Of a stretch of DNA of 64,000 nt, positions 8,831-18,062 are shown piece after piece; the stretch's first letter is position 1, and the number at the start of each line of letters is the position of its first letter. Source of the DNA: Proteus columbae (GTDB lineage: Bacteria > Pseudomonadota > Gammaproteobacteria > Enterobacterales > Enterobacteriaceae); contig NZ_NGVR01000030.1 of assembly GCF_002777965.1 (NCBI RefSeq), positions 62,001 to 126,000 on the forward strand. The letters are read 5' to 3'. Below the pieces are notes generated by a model. It was not told where the DNA came from. It did not search any database and saw only the letters and a program-made list of their open reading frames with translations. The translations under genes were made by a program, and so were the position numbers.

Positions 8831-9466
8831 TTAGCTTGCTCTTAAGTCATATTTCTTAAAGAAATCATACTCTTGAACTAATTGTGGTAGTGATCTTATT
8901 TTCAATTTCGTATACATATTTGAACGATGTACTTCAACTGTACGAGGCGATAACGAAAGCTTTTCTGCCGCTTCTTTGCTCGTATTTCCTTCAAGGATCA
9001 TCTCCATAACCTCTTTTTCTCTATTAGATAACTTACCAAATTTATCTTTTAGAGATATATATGTTCGGAATTGCTCAACTTCACTTTCATAATGTAGGAA
9101 AGATTCCGAGACAATATTAAGAAGTTCATTCACATTTAGAGGACGAGTTAAATATTCAAAAGCCCCTGATTTAAATGCGTTACGACAACTCTCAATGGAA
9201 CTATCCCCAGAAATAATAATAACAGGGATGATGTTTCTCAATTTGTTGAGTTCTTTAATCAGTGCAATTGATGGTGCTGCACTGCTTTTTGTATTAATTA
9301 TGATGCACTCTTTATGAGCTCCTTTTGTTGATGAAAAATAGTATTTCAAGAAAGCCTGTTCATTTGAATAGGTTTTCACATTAGCCGCTAAAGAAGAAAG
9401 AACGGCTTTAAGTTGAACTTTTGTACTGTCATCTTCAAAAGTGATTAAGTGGATTATTGATTCCAT
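8831..9466 (-). CDS. FixJ/LuxR-type regulator with a degenerate receiver
   Basis: The 211-aa protein has a receiver-like N-terminal half (1-130) and a LuxR-type HTH (about 143-200, LSNREKEVMEMILEGNTSKE then TVEVHRSNMYTKLKIRS). The acidic pair is present (FEDDS), but the position of the phospho-accepting Asp reads IIINTKSS, so Asp is Asn, and the conserved Lys of the TKP motif is Arg (LTRPL). It is therefore probably not switched by ordinary phosphorylation. A strong AGGAG site supports the start. There is no sensor kinase nearby. Targets are unknown; a FixJ/TtrR-like origin is likely. Confidence 0.75.
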   Translation of the reverse strand: MESIIHLITFEDDSTKVQLKAVLSSLAANVKTYSNEQAFLKYYFSSTKGAHKECIIINTKSSAAPSIALIKELNKLRNIIPVIIISGDSSIESCRNAFKSGAFEYLTRPLNVNELLNIVSESFLHYESEVEQFRTYISLKDKFGKLSNREKEVMEMILEGNTSKEAAEKLSLSPRTVEVHRSNMYTKLKIRSLPQLVQEYDFFKKYDLRAS

Positions 9467-9934
9467 ATGTTGCTCCTGGTTTTACTCTGCTCTTACACTA
9501 AAAGTGAATGAGTAACGAAATTTGACTAATTTATAAGTTTTTTTGTGTAGGGTAACATTCACGCGACGGAGCCATATTCAGAATATATCAAATTAAAAAT
9601 GATTAATACTTCTGTATTATATTATAGATAAAATATCAGAACTTTGTTTTGTTTCAATATTTGTATTTTATAGATAAGAATAATTTATTTCTATAATGAA
9701 GAGAGGAGATAACAATTATTAATTGTAACTAAGTTTTTTTTCGTAAGTGATTTTAACTATATTAAACTCACTTAATAAGTAAAAAAATAATATATTTAGA
9801 TGTCTTTTTATGAAGTCATTAATTGTCGCATTTAGTTACAATATAATTCACTTTGTGGATTTTTGACTTTACTTCTTGTAAAATAGCGCTTTATTTCTAT
9901 TGATCCTTTTTAATAAACCAACCGAGCCAATGCT
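9467..9934. other. Divergent intergenic region, regulator/cscR
   Basis: The 468 bp between two divergent regulator genes are extremely AT-rich and contain no credible ORF. Both promoters must lie here. I see no clear LacI-type operator matching the csc boxes at 12520 and 12589. Confidence 0.4.
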
Positions 9935-10930
9935 ATGGCGTCACTGAAAGATGTAGCTCGACTTGCATCCGTTTCTTTGATGACAGTCTCAAGAGCGATT
10001 AATAACCCTGAGTTATTAAAACCAGAAACACTGAAACAAGTCCAAGATGCGATTGATCAACTTAACTATGTTCCAGATTATTCTGCACGAAAAATTCGTG
10101 GTCAAGGAACAAAAGTATCATCAATTGGTGTTCTGGCAATTGATACCGCAACGACACCGTTTTCTGTGGAAATGATTTTATCGATAGAACAAACCGCAAG
10201 AGAATTTGGTTGGAGTTCATTTGTTGTCAATTTGACTGCACAAGATTGTTATGAAAATGCCATTTGGCAACTTTTGGCTCAACGTCCAGATGGTATTATT
10301 TATACCACGATGGGGTTGCGTGAAATCACCGTACATGAAAAATTACTTGATAAGAATTTAGTGTTAGCAAACTGCTTGGATAAAACACACGCTTTTCCAA
10401 CTTATATTCCCGATGATTATCATGGGCAGTATTTCGCGATGAAAAAAGTCATCGAGAAAGGGTATCGCCGTCCTTTGTGCTTTTATATACCTGAAGAGTC
10501 TGTTGCAGGCCCTATTCGTCGTAAAGCTGTTGAAGATGCTTGGCAAGAGGCTGGGTTGCCATTGGCGGATCTACAACAATATACGATGTTGTTTGGAGAT
10601 GAACACTACCGTGATGTGATTGAAATATTGAAAAAGCATTGTGTTCATCAAAAAGCTGACTTTGATATTCTCATTTGTGGTAATGACCGTATTGCGTTTT
10701 TAGCTTACCAAGTTTTACTTTCTATGGGGTTACGCATTCCAGAGCAAGTGGCTGTTTTGGGATACGATAATATGATTGGCACAGGAGAGTTGTTTTATCC
10801 ACCATTAACAACGGTACAACTGCCTCATTATGAATTAGGTAAAGAAGCGACGTTGCATATTATTCAAGAAAGAAACCATAGAAATACCGTACATGTGCCT
10901 TGTCAATTAGTTGAACGTGAGTCTATTTAA
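9935..10930 (+). CDS. cscR: LacI-family sucrose operon repressor
   Basis: The 331-aa protein opens with a LacI-type HTH and hinge (MASLKDVARLASVSLMTVSR ... SARKIRGQ) that closely resembles E. coli CscR, followed by a periplasmic-binding-protein-like effector domain. It is convergent with the sucrose hydrolase gene; the fructokinase gene lies just beyond. CscR represses the csc genes until sucrose or a product such as fructose is present. Two imperfect palindromes with a central CG between cscA and cscK are its probable operators. Orthology is inferred from the N-terminus and context. Confidence 0.8.
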   Translation: MASLKDVARLASVSLMTVSRAINNPELLKPETLKQVQDAIDQLNYVPDYSARKIRGQGTKVSSIGVLAIDTATTPFSVEMILSIEQTAREFGWSSFVVNLTAQDCYENAIWQLLAQRPDGIIYTTMGLREITVHEKLLDKNLVLANCLDKTHAFPTYIPDDYHGQYFAMKKVIEKGYRRPLCFYIPEESVAGPIRRKAVEDAWQEAGLPLADLQQYTMLFGDEHYRDVIEILKKHCVHQKADFDILICGNDRIAFLAYQVLLSMGLRIPEQVAVLGYDNMIGTGELFYPPLTTVQLPHYELGKEATLHIIQERNHRNTVHVPCQLVERESI

Positions 10931-10940
10931 AGACTCACGT
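10915..10940. terminator. Bidirectional terminator between cscR and cscA
   Basis: A 10-bp perfect stem ACGTGAGTCT/AGACTCACGT (10915-10924, 10931-10940) with a 6-nt loop spans the cscR stop codon and lies 20 nt from the convergent cscA stop. The following plus-strand bases are T-rich but interrupted. Confidence 0.65.
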
Positions 10941-10959
10941 CTTACTTATCTTCTCAATA

Positions 10960-12426
10960 TCAGTAAATACTATTTAGCCGCCAATATTGACCATTAATCA
11001 GTGTTGCATCACCATTTATGGCAAAAAGATGTAAAGCTAGAGTATCTTGTTGAGCATAATATCGGCTGCTAAAGGTGAATTCGCCTTTATTTACAAAGAT
11101 TTCAATTGATGAACGATCAATGAAAATACGTAAATTCAATTCACAACCTTCAGGTAATGGAATACTTCTAGCTCCACTTATATTGTGCTGAGGATAATGG
11201 CGGTTAAGAACTAAACGATGTGATTGATTATCAACAAAGAGTTCAAGCCCTTCACCTAGCCATAAGCCAAATTTTTCAGCGTGGCTGTCTAAAGATAATG
11301 TTAAGTCGAGTTCGATAGCAGCAGTATTATTTATTAGCTCGATAGATTGATTACTGAGTGTTAATGGTGAGATAGTCTGTTTTTCTTGGCGTAATGATTC
11401 AACTTCTTTAACGGGGATCATGCGTAAGCGATTTTTGGATTTATCAAACGTGATTTCACGAGGAAGTGTAAAACAGCCAGACCAAAATTCAGATTTTGAA
11501 GGCATTGGCGAATTCCACATATCCATCCACCCCATTGAAACGCGACGACCGTCAGGCGTTGTAAATGATTGTGGCGCATAATAGTCATGGCCATTATCAA
11601 GTTCAATAAAGTGCCCTTGTGGTTTAAAGGGGTGATTTGGCGACCATTGGCCAATTAATGCACCTGATTGAAAGAGGTTGCGATATTGATAGCCTTCGGC
11701 TCGTTTTCCTTGTGGTGAGAAGACGATTGCAAATTCGTTTTCTTGGCTAATAGGGAAGAAATCAGGGCACTCCCACATATAGACATTTTTATCATCCGTT
11801 TTTCCTAAAACCGTGTAGTCGTTGTTCCATTGCTGGCCTTCCACAAATAAGGTTTCGCTAGAGAAGAGCAGGACTTGTCCTTGATCCTTTTCATCACGAG
11901 CGCCAACAACCATCCACCATTTACCTTCTTGATACCAGACTTTAGGATCACGAAAATGCATATAACCTTTAGGAGGTTCTAAAACGATCCCTTTTTTCTC
12001 AAAATGAATACCATCTTCACTGATAGCAACACATTGCGCTTCATAGATTTGACTATCATCACCTTCGGCTGCTAACCAGTTGTGTCCGGTATAGAAAAGA
12101 TAGAGTTTTCCTTCATGGCTAATTGCGGAGCCTGAGAAGCAACCACTTTTGTCGTAGTCATCTCCCGGTGCCAATGCAATGGGTTGGTGTTGCCAGTGGA
12201 TCATATCGGTGCTTGTGGCATGTCCCCAATGCATTGGTCCCCAATCTTGAGAATAAGGATGGTGCTGATAAAAGGCATGATATAAACCATCATGATAAAT
12301 AAGGCCATTAGGATCATTTAACCAACCCGCAGGCGCAGCCAAATGAAACTGGGGATAAAATTTATTGCCTCGTTTTTCAATCAAAGTATTTAAGGCTTTT
12401 GTTGATTGTTCTAAGCGGTGCTTCAT
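10960..12426 (-). CDS. cscA: Sucrose hydrolase (invertase), GH32
   Basis: The 488-aa glycoside hydrolase family 32 protein shows all three active-site blocks: WLNDPNG near residue 36 (nucleophile Asp), FRDPKVW (transition-state Asp) and MWECPDFF (acid/base Glu), plus a C-terminal beta-sandwich. It splits sucrose into glucose and fructose in the cytoplasm; no signal peptide is seen. ATG 12426 has an AAGGAT site and aligns with E. coli CscA; the upstream frame to 12504 is non-homologous. It is divergent from cscK with two operator-like boxes between. A sucrose-6-phosphate hydrolase role is a less likely alternative, as overall similarity is closest to CscA. Confidence 0.88.
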   Translation of the reverse strand: MKHRLEQSTKALNTLIEKRGNKFYPQFHLAAPAGWLNDPNGLIYHDGLYHAFYQHHPYSQDWGPMHWGHATSTDMIHWQHQPIALAPGDDYDKSGCFSGSAISHEGKLYLFYTGHNWLAAEGDDSQIYEAQCVAISEDGIHFEKKGIVLEPPKGYMHFRDPKVWYQEGKWWMVVGARDEKDQGQVLLFSSETLFVEGQQWNNDYTVLGKTDDKNVYMWECPDFFPISQENEFAIVFSPQGKRAEGYQYRNLFQSGALIGQWSPNHPFKPQGHFIELDNGHDYYAPQSFTTPDGRRVSMGWMDMWNSPMPSKSEFWSGCFTLPREITFDKSKNRLRMIPVKEVESLRQEKQTISPLTLSNQSIELINNTAAIELDLTLSLDSHAEKFGLWLGEGLELFVDNQSHRLVLNRHYPQHNISGARSIPLPEGCELNLRIFIDRSSIEIFVNKGEFTFSSRYYAQQDTLALHLFAINGDATLINGQYWRLNSIY

Positions 12427-12519
12427 ATCATTATCCTTATTATATTTTAGAGTTATGAGTGTGTTTTTAAGATCACATAAAGGGTAAAGAACAGACGTAA
12501 TCACACTATGACTCTTGTT

Positions 12520-12531
12520 GTTAACGATAAC
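12520..12531. promoter_or_regulatory. LacI-family operator-like box 1 (probable CscR site)
   Basis: GTTAACGATAAC is an imperfect palindrome around a central CG, the usual architecture of LacI/GalR-family operators. It lies 94 nt upstream of the cscA start and 69 bp from the second box. Confidence 0.65.
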
Positions 12532-12588
12532 ATTCAGAGTGAAAAAAATACGATGTATGAGATTGACTTTATCATCTTATCTCATTAT

Positions 12589-12600
12589 GTTAACGTTATC
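12589..12600. promoter_or_regulatory. LacI-family operator-like box 2 (probable CscR site)
   Basis: GTTAACGTTATC shares GTTAACG with box 1 and has the same central CG. It lies 100 nt upstream of cscK. Two boxes in one divergent promoter region would allow repression of both genes, possibly by looping. Confidence 0.65.
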
Positions 12601-12699
12601 AGTGTGGATTTACGAGCAATATCTTTACTTATTCGTTATGAATAGTCATGAAAACAGAATATAGTTAAGAAAAATAATTGCTTATCTTCAGGAGAGATT

Positions 12700-13647
12700 A
12701 TGAAAGTCTGGTCTTTAGGTGACGCTGTTGTTGACTTGATCCCATTGCAAAACATGCAATATGAAGCATGTGCTGGTGGTGCGCCAGTCAATGTTGCTGC
12801 GGGCGTTGCTAAGCTTGGTCAACAAAGTGGTTTTATTGGACGTGTAGGTGAAGATGCGTTCGGCCATTTTATGCAAAAAACATTGTTTGATCTAGGTGTT
12901 GATACTCGCGCAATGGAATTTGATGAGTTTCATCGTACCAGTACTGTTCTTGTCTCTTTACAAGAAAATGGCGAGCGTGATTTTACTTTTTTAGTTGCTG
13001 AGTCTGCTGATCAATTTTTAACAGAAAAATCTTTACCTGCGTTTGAAAAAGATATTTTGCATTTTTGTTCTTTGGCGTTAGTAAATCCCATTTGTCGCTC
13101 GACTTTAGATTGTGCAATCAAAAATATTAAAGAAAGCGGTTCACTACTGAGTTTTGATATTAATTTACGCCCTCAAATGTGGCGTGATCACGAAGAAATG
13201 CGCGAAGTTATCGATAATTATGCGCATAAAGCTGACATATTAAAATTATCAGAAGATGAGCTTACGTGGATGACACAAGAAGTGACATTGAATAATGCAC
13301 TTAAAAAATTAGAAGATTATCCCGCTCGTTTAAAAGTGATCACCCAAGGCTCTAAAGGTTGTTTAGTTTTAACGCCAAATACCCAAGTCGCATTTAGTGC
13401 TTTTATCGTTGAATGTATTGATACAACAGGTGCTGGTGATGCCTTTATGTCAGGTTTGTTAGCTGCGCTTGCTGAATATGGTTTTGCTGAAGATGAACAA
13501 TATCTATCAAGAATAGTGACGCAAGCAGCTGCTTGTGGTGCTTTGGCTACCACCCAAAAAGGGGCGATAGCAGCGGCACCAAGTCGTAAAAAATTACATG
13601 ATTTTGTTCAGCAACAACCGCCTTTACATGTTAGGGAGATTTTCTAA
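12700..13647 (+). CDS. cscK: Fructokinase (PfkB family)
   Basis: The 315-aa ribokinase/PfkB-type sugar kinase starts KVWSLGDAVVDLIP and GGAPVNVAAG, as in CscK/ScrK, and carries the ATP/anion-hole signature DTTGAGDAFMSGLLAAL near residue 245. It phosphorylates the fructose released by sucrose hydrolysis. A strong AGGAGAG site precedes ATG. It is transcribed divergently from cscA. No sucrose permease (LacY-type CscB) or PTS gene is linked, so transport must be encoded elsewhere. Confidence 0.85.
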   Translation: MKVWSLGDAVVDLIPLQNMQYEACAGGAPVNVAAGVAKLGQQSGFIGRVGEDAFGHFMQKTLFDLGVDTRAMEFDEFHRTSTVLVSLQENGERDFTFLVAESADQFLTEKSLPAFEKDILHFCSLALVNPICRSTLDCAIKNIKESGSLLSFDINLRPQMWRDHEEMREVIDNYAHKADILKLSEDELTWMTQEVTLNNALKKLEDYPARLKVITQGSKGCLVLTPNTQVAFSAFIVECIDTTGAGDAFMSGLLAALAEYGFAEDEQYLSRIVTQAAACGALATTQKGAIAAAPSRKKLHDFVQQQPPLHVREIF

Positions 13648-13670
13648 CAATTTACCCATTTTTTCTGGTT

Positions 13671-13692
13671 GTGGTTTTTACCACGGTTTTTT
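13671..13692 (+). terminator. Weak terminator after cscK
   Basis: A short GTGGT/ACCAC stem with a TTTT loop is followed by GG and an eight-T run 24 nt after the cscK stop. The stem is only 5 bp, so the call is tentative. Confidence 0.5.
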
Positions 13693-13880
13693 TTAATGGT
13701 ATTTTACTACTCTCCATTTATAACTGCTTTTCTCGGAGTGGTTATTTGTGGAGATTTTTTTATCTCTCTATACCGTTGTACTGATGCTTGATCAATCAAT
13801 CAGCGATGCCGATCATATTGTTCTGTCCGTTTTAAGCGTATGATATTAAATCTTATTGACTTTTATTGATGGAACATTAA

Positions 13881-14792
13881 ATGTGGGCTCAATCGGGCGC
13901 GGTATTAGCCATTTTTTCTTATATTCTTTGGGGAATAACCCCTCTGTTTTATCGGCTGTTACCCGGAGCTCAGCCGTTAGAAATGTTGGCTCAGCGTTTG
14001 ATCTGGTCTATCCCTCTTTTATTACTAGTACGACTCTTTATTAAAAATAGGACACGATGGCGCGCTGTTTTACAAGATAAGCGCTCTGTTTTTATGTGTC
14101 TATTTAGTTCAATGGCTATGGCCGTTTCTTGGTGTACATTTACTTATGCATTAACACACCAACAAGTATTAGAAGCGAGTTTGGGGTATTTTATTAATCC
14201 ACTTTTCTCAATTTTATTAGGCGTCATATTTCTTAAAGAAAAGCTTAATCCAGCAGAAAAATGGGCTGTTACTTTAATTTGTGCGGGCGTGGGCTATCAA
14301 TTGTGGATGTACGGTGAATTACCTGTACTCGCTATCATGATGGGGGGCGCATTTGCGGTATATGGCTTAATCCGTAAGTTTATTCGATTTGATGTGATCA
14401 CTTCTTTGTTTATGGAAACACTCTGGTTAATGCCATTAGCAATAGGTGCCACTATTTGGTTGTTGATAACAGATAAAAGTGCACTACCTTCTGCAGATAA
14501 TCTGACTCGTTTTTATTATATTCTAACAGCACCTGTCACTATACTGCCGCTATTGTTTTTTACCGCAGCAGTTAAACGAACCACATTAACTGTGATCGGA
14601 TTAGCGCAATATATTGAACCTACCATTCAATTTTTACTGGCTGTTTTCTTATTCCATGAAGCTTTTGATGAAGTAAAAGGCGTGAGTTTCTCACTGATTT
14701 GGTTAGGGCTTTTATGCTGTATCTTAGCACTTATCCGAAAACGCCTTAATTATCTAAAAATTCAAAAAGGAAAACGTAGCCAAGTGGTGTAA
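13881..14792 (+). CDS. rarD: EamA-family transporter RarD
   Basis: The 303-aa protein has ten predicted membrane helices and the RarD pattern: an early FSYILWGITPLFYR segment, VLEASLGYFINPL in the middle and a late GLAQYIEPTIQFLLAVFLF segment. It is a drug/metabolite-transporter-superfamily exporter of the inner membrane; RarD was named for a chloramphenicol-sensitivity effect, but its natural substrate is unknown. It stands between the csc genes and purT, with no sign of an operon with either. Confidence 0.85.
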   Translation: MWAQSGAVLAIFSYILWGITPLFYRLLPGAQPLEMLAQRLIWSIPLLLLVRLFIKNRTRWRAVLQDKRSVFMCLFSSMAMAVSWCTFTYALTHQQVLEASLGYFINPLFSILLGVIFLKEKLNPAEKWAVTLICAGVGYQLWMYGELPVLAIMMGGAFAVYGLIRKFIRFDVITSLFMETLWLMPLAIGATIWLLITDKSALPSADNLTRFYYILTAPVTILPLLFFTAAVKRTTLTVIGLAQYIEPTIQFLLAVFLFHEAFDEVKGVSFSLIWLGLLCCILALIRKRLNYLKIQKGKRSQVV

Positions 14793-14869
14793 TTTTTTTA
14801 TTTCCCTGTCTGATTATTTTTTTTGTCTGGCTATTTTTCTATCAAGCTAAATCCGCTATGCTATATAAA

Positions 14870-14885
14870 AGGCAATCGTTTGCGT
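14870..14885 (+). promoter_or_regulatory. PurR operator upstream of purT
   Basis: AGGCAATCGTTTGCGT matches the enterobacterial PurR consensus ANGCAANCGNTTNCNT at every fixed position. It lies 34 nt upstream of the purT start and directly after an AT-rich TATATAAAA stretch that could be the -10 element. Repression of purT by PurR with hypoxanthine or guanine is expected. Confidence 0.85.
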
Positions 14886-14918
14886 GGTTGTGGTTTTTAT
14901 TAACGGTGAGGATAAAAA

Positions 14919-16106
14919 ATGACAGTGCTGGGTACGGCTCTTACAGCAAGTGCAACAAAAGTGATGTTATTAGGTGCTGGTGAATTAGGCAAAGAAGTCG
15001 CGATAGAATGCCAACGCTTAGGCATTGAAGTGATTGCCGTTGATCGCTATCTCAATGCTCCTGCTATGCATGTTGCTCATCGTCATTATGTTGTAAATAT
15101 GCTTGATAGCGATGCATTAAAGCAAGTTATTGAACAAGAGCGACCTGATTTTATCGTTCCTGAAATTGAGGCGATTGCAACCACGTTACTGGTTGAATTA
15201 GAACAAGCGGGGCAAAAAGTTGTTCCGTGTGCCCGTGCTGTAAAGCTGACTATGGATAGAGAAGGGATCCGCCGTTTAGCCTCGGAAACATTACATTTAC
15301 CTACATCAAACTATCAATTTGTTGATGATGAAGCGAGCTTTAGAAAAGCCGCTCTAGAAATAGACTTTCCTTGTATTGTGAAACCAGTCATGAGTTCATC
15401 CGGAAAAGGGCAAAGTGTTATTCGTAATGAAAACGATTTAGCTCAGGCTTGGACTTACTCGCAAGAGGGAGGAAGAGCAGGAAAAGGACGCGTTATCGTT
15501 GAAAAAATGATCCCGTTTGATTTTGAAATCACTTTACTGACTATTCACGCTGTTGATGGTATCCATTTTTGTGCTCCTATTGGTCATAGACAAGAAAAAG
15601 GAGATTACCGTGAATCATGGCAACCTCAAAAGATGAGTGACATCGCGCTTGCTAAAGCACAGCATATTGCGAGCAAAGTTGTTGAGAACTTAGGGGGTTA
15701 TGGTTTATTTGGTGTTGAGTTATTTGTTCAAGGTGATGAGGTATTCTTTAATGAAGTTTCACCTCGTCCTCATGATACAGGATTGGTGACACTAATCTCT
15801 CAAGACTTATCAGAGTTTGCGCTTCATGTTCGTGCTTTTTTAGGCTATCCCATTGGTGGAATTCGCCAGTTAGGCCCTTGTGCATCAGCGGTTATTTTAC
15901 CGGAGCTTTATAGTACAAATATTGTATATTCCGGTATTGAAAAAGCATTGAAGGCGGATCGTCAAATTCGCCTTTTCGCTAAGCCTGAAATTACCGGCTC
16001 TCGCCGTTTAGGTGTAGTGCTTGCTCATGCTGATACAATCAAACATGCATTGGATGAAGCAACAGCAGGTGCCAATGCTATTGTTGCTAATGATGCCCAA
16101 AAATAG
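14919..16106 (+). CDS. purT: Formate-dependent phosphoribosylglycinamide formyltransferase (GAR transformylase 2)
   Basis: The 395-aa ATP-grasp enzyme begins with a Rossmann-like segment ([21 protein letters not shown]) and contains ATP-grasp motifs such as [17 protein letters not shown] and [13 protein letters not shown]. It makes formyl-GAR from GAR, formate and ATP, the folate-independent alternative to PurN in purine synthesis. Length and order of motifs match E. coli PurT. The gene is monocistronic and lies behind a perfect PurR box. A long hairpin begins 18 nt after the stop. Confidence 0.95.
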   Translation: MTVLGTALTASATKVMLLGAGELGKEVAIECQRLGIEVIAVDRYLNAPAMHVAHRHYVVNMLDSDALKQVIEQERPDFIVPEIEAIATTLLVELEQAGQKVVPCARAVKLTMDREGIRRLASETLHLPTSNYQFVDDEASFRKAALEIDFPCIVKPVMSSSGKGQSVIRNENDLAQAWTYSQEGGRAGKGRVIVEKMIPFDFEITLLTIHAVDGIHFCAPIGHRQEKGDYRESWQPQKMSDIALAKAQHIASKVVENLGGYGLFGVELFVQGDEVFFNEVSPRPHDTGLVTLISQDLSEFALHVRAFLGYPIGGIRQLGPCASAVILPELYSTNIVYSGIEKALKADRQIRLFAKPEITGSRRLGVVLAHADTIKHALDEATAGANAIVANDAQK

Positions 16107-16124
16107 CGATGTAATATAAGGTGA

Positions 16125-16160
16125 TTTACCGCTAAGAAGGGAACTTAACTTAGCGGTAAA
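16125..16160. terminator. Hairpin between purT and the ModA-like gene
   Basis: TTTACCGCTAAG (16125-16136) pairs perfectly with CTTAGCGGTAAA (16149-16160). It ends purT and overlaps the last codons of the convergent binding-protein gene. Neither side has a strong U-run. Confidence 0.6.
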
Positions 16161-16864
16161 AATCCGGCTTTAATAAAGTACGTTTTAGCGTAAGGAGATA
16201 ATATCTCCTGATATAAACTATAAGCCTGAGAATGAATAAGTGTCGCACAATAGTGCGCAGTAACATTAAAAGGCTTTGGAATATCGAATATCTTTAATTC
16301 AGGAAATTGGCTTAATTGTGCTTGGTAGTGTTGGTAACCAATAAATGCGTCCGCTTGATGTGTGGCAATTAAATAGTGTGCAGCCATTCTACCTTGTGGA
16401 ATAGTAAGTGAATGCTTACCTCCAACCAAAGATAGTGCTCGCATTTTTAATGCCTGACTTAATTTTGGGTTGATTTGCGCAATATTATCAAATAGTTGCC
16501 AACTGTAATCCCCTGATGGATCTGCTTTTGGTGTGGATATCGCTAATTTTAATGCAGTATTTGATAATACACTAAGCCAGTTATCTTCTTCATTTACATC
16601 ATTACGACGAGCGGTAATACAAAGCTGATTGGCAATAAAAGGCGCATATTGTAGTGCGAAACCTTTATCGATTAATTGCTTTGCATTACTTTCATCAGCA
16701 GAAAGAAACAAATGACAGGTTTCTCCTTGTTCAATACGTTGACGCAAAAGTCCAGCAGGGCCAAATGTAAGAGCCCACTTTTCGCCTGTTTTTTGCTGAT
16801 AATGCTCAATAAAAGCAGGTAGTGTGGTTTTTAAGCTACCTGCTGCAAAAAGGGAAAATGTCAT
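16145..16864 (-). CDS. ModA-like substrate-binding protein without a signal peptide
   Basis: The 239-aa protein resembles ModA-type (molybdate/tungstate) binding proteins: it opens MTFSLFAAGSLKTTLPAFIE, matching the ModA core FAAASLxxxL, and later has SADESNAKQL and the PSGDYSW region. ATG 16864 has AGGAT upstream; a longer frame to 16921 overlaps the neighbour and is rejected. Unusually the mature-type sequence starts at the first residues, so no signal peptide is visible. The upstream FecB-like binding-protein gene ends 12 nt before, so the two form an operon. No permease or ATPase is nearby. Molybdate binding is inferred. Confidence 0.7.
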   Translation of the reverse strand: MTFSLFAAGSLKTTLPAFIEHYQQKTGEKWALTFGPAGLLRQRIEQGETCHLFLSADESNAKQLIDKGFALQYAPFIANQLCITARRNDVNEEDNWLSVLSNTALKLAISTPKADPSGDYSWQLFDNIAQINPKLSQALKMRALSLVGGKHSLTIPQGRMAAHYLIATHQADAFIGYQHYQAQLSQFPELKIFDIPKPFNVTAHYCATLIHSQAYSLYQEILSPYAKTYFIKAGFLPLS

Positions 16865-16875
16865 GGTGTTATATC

Positions 16876-17934
16876 CTACTCTTTTCCTTGATATTGAGTA
16901 CGATAGAATTTTTGATACCAATTATTAGCTGCTTTTTGCATATCAATATCGCTAAATTTTTCAGGGTAGAGTTTTTTTGCCATCCACAATTCACCGATTG
17001 CCATGGCTTCAGGCATTGGGTATCCCCATGCTTTCGCATATTCAGGCATTAAATAAATTCGGTTATTTTTAACAGCACTAATCACTTGCCAACGTGTATC
17101 TTGTTTGATTTCATCAACAACTTGAGGGTATCTGTCTTGAATAAAAATAACTTCTGGATCCCATGCAATAACTTGTTCTAGCGAGACTTGCTTATAACCT
17201 TTAACGGTTGATGCCGCGACATTAAAGGCACCCGCATGGTCCATCATTAATCCCGTATATTTTCCTGAGCCATACGTTGTTAAGTCTGGGTTAGCCATAT
17301 AAGCCCGCACTCGTTGCTCTTTTGGAATATCTTGTAAGCGCTGACTAACTTGTTCACGCTGTTTAAAAGTATCGTTAACTAATGCTTGTGCATTTTCTGA
17401 TTTATTGACGATATCACCAATCAGCAAAATACCTTCTTTTAGTCCTTCGTTATAAGCCTGTTCTTCATTTTGTAATGTTGGATTAAGCTTTGATTTATCG
17501 TCATTAGTCTCTTTACGCAATGAAATTGCAACAACAGGAATACCCAATGCAGAAATCTTATCAATCATCTCTTTAGGGGCATAATTGGTGACAAAGACAA
17601 CTTGAGGTTGCAGTTTAACTAAGCTTTCTGCATCAAAACTAGTGAGATCGCCGACTTTAGGTGTTTTCTCTAGTGATGGTGCTAATTGTGCATATCCATC
17701 ACCAAGTTGTTGCTTCCAGTTGGACATAACACCAACAACTTTGTCGGTTGCATCAAGCTGAACCAATAAGTTTAGTGTTTGATGTTGTAAAACTACCGTT
17801 CTTTCTATTTTGTCTGGAATGGTAACGGTGCGACCAATCTGGTCTACGATTTGTCTATCTGCATAAGAGAAAGAAGAGAGGGAGAGTAAGCCAATACCTA
17901 ATAAACAGTGCTGTAATAAAACTTTCATAGTCAT
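16876..17934 (-). CDS. Periplasmic FecB/BtuF-type ABC substrate-binding protein
   Basis: The 352-aa protein has a signal peptide (about residues 1-25, ending SSFSYADRQ) and two lobes of the class III binding fold typical for iron-siderophore, cobalamin and some oxyanion transporters (VVVLQ... near 47, then VVGVMSNW and FDAESLVKLQPQVVFVTNY). Haemophilus MolA, which binds molybdate/tungstate, is of similar size and fold. The ModA-like partner downstream points the same way, but siderophore binding remains possible. The transporter core is not encoded here. Confidence 0.75.
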   Translation of the reverse strand: MTMKVLLQHCLLGIGLLSLSSFSYADRQIVDQIGRTVTIPDKIERTVVLQHQTLNLLVQLDATDKVVGVMSNWKQQLGDGYAQLAPSLEKTPKVGDLTSFDAESLVKLQPQVVFVTNYAPKEMIDKISALGIPVVAISLRKETNDDKSKLNPTLQNEEQAYNEGLKEGILLIGDIVNKSENAQALVNDTFKQREQVSQRLQDIPKEQRVRAYMANPDLTTYGSGKYTGLMMDHAGAFNVAASTVKGYKQVSLEQVIAWDPEVIFIQDRYPQVVDEIKQDTRWQVISAVKNNRIYLMPEYAKAWGYPMPEAMAIGELWMAKKLYPEKFSDIDMQKAANNWYQKFYRTQYQGKE

Positions 17935-18062
17935 AAACCCAAGTTAATATCGCTGTATAATAAAATATACAGCTAAAAATAGACAACAAGTATTATTTTG
18001 GCTCAAACTTTAATCATATAAGGTGGTTAATCACTTTTATTGGCTTAATTTTTTATTCAACC

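Noticed and set aside
13856-14044. Short frame overlapping the start of rarD
   Set aside because: It is a shadow of rarD in another frame; rarD has the expected protein family features.
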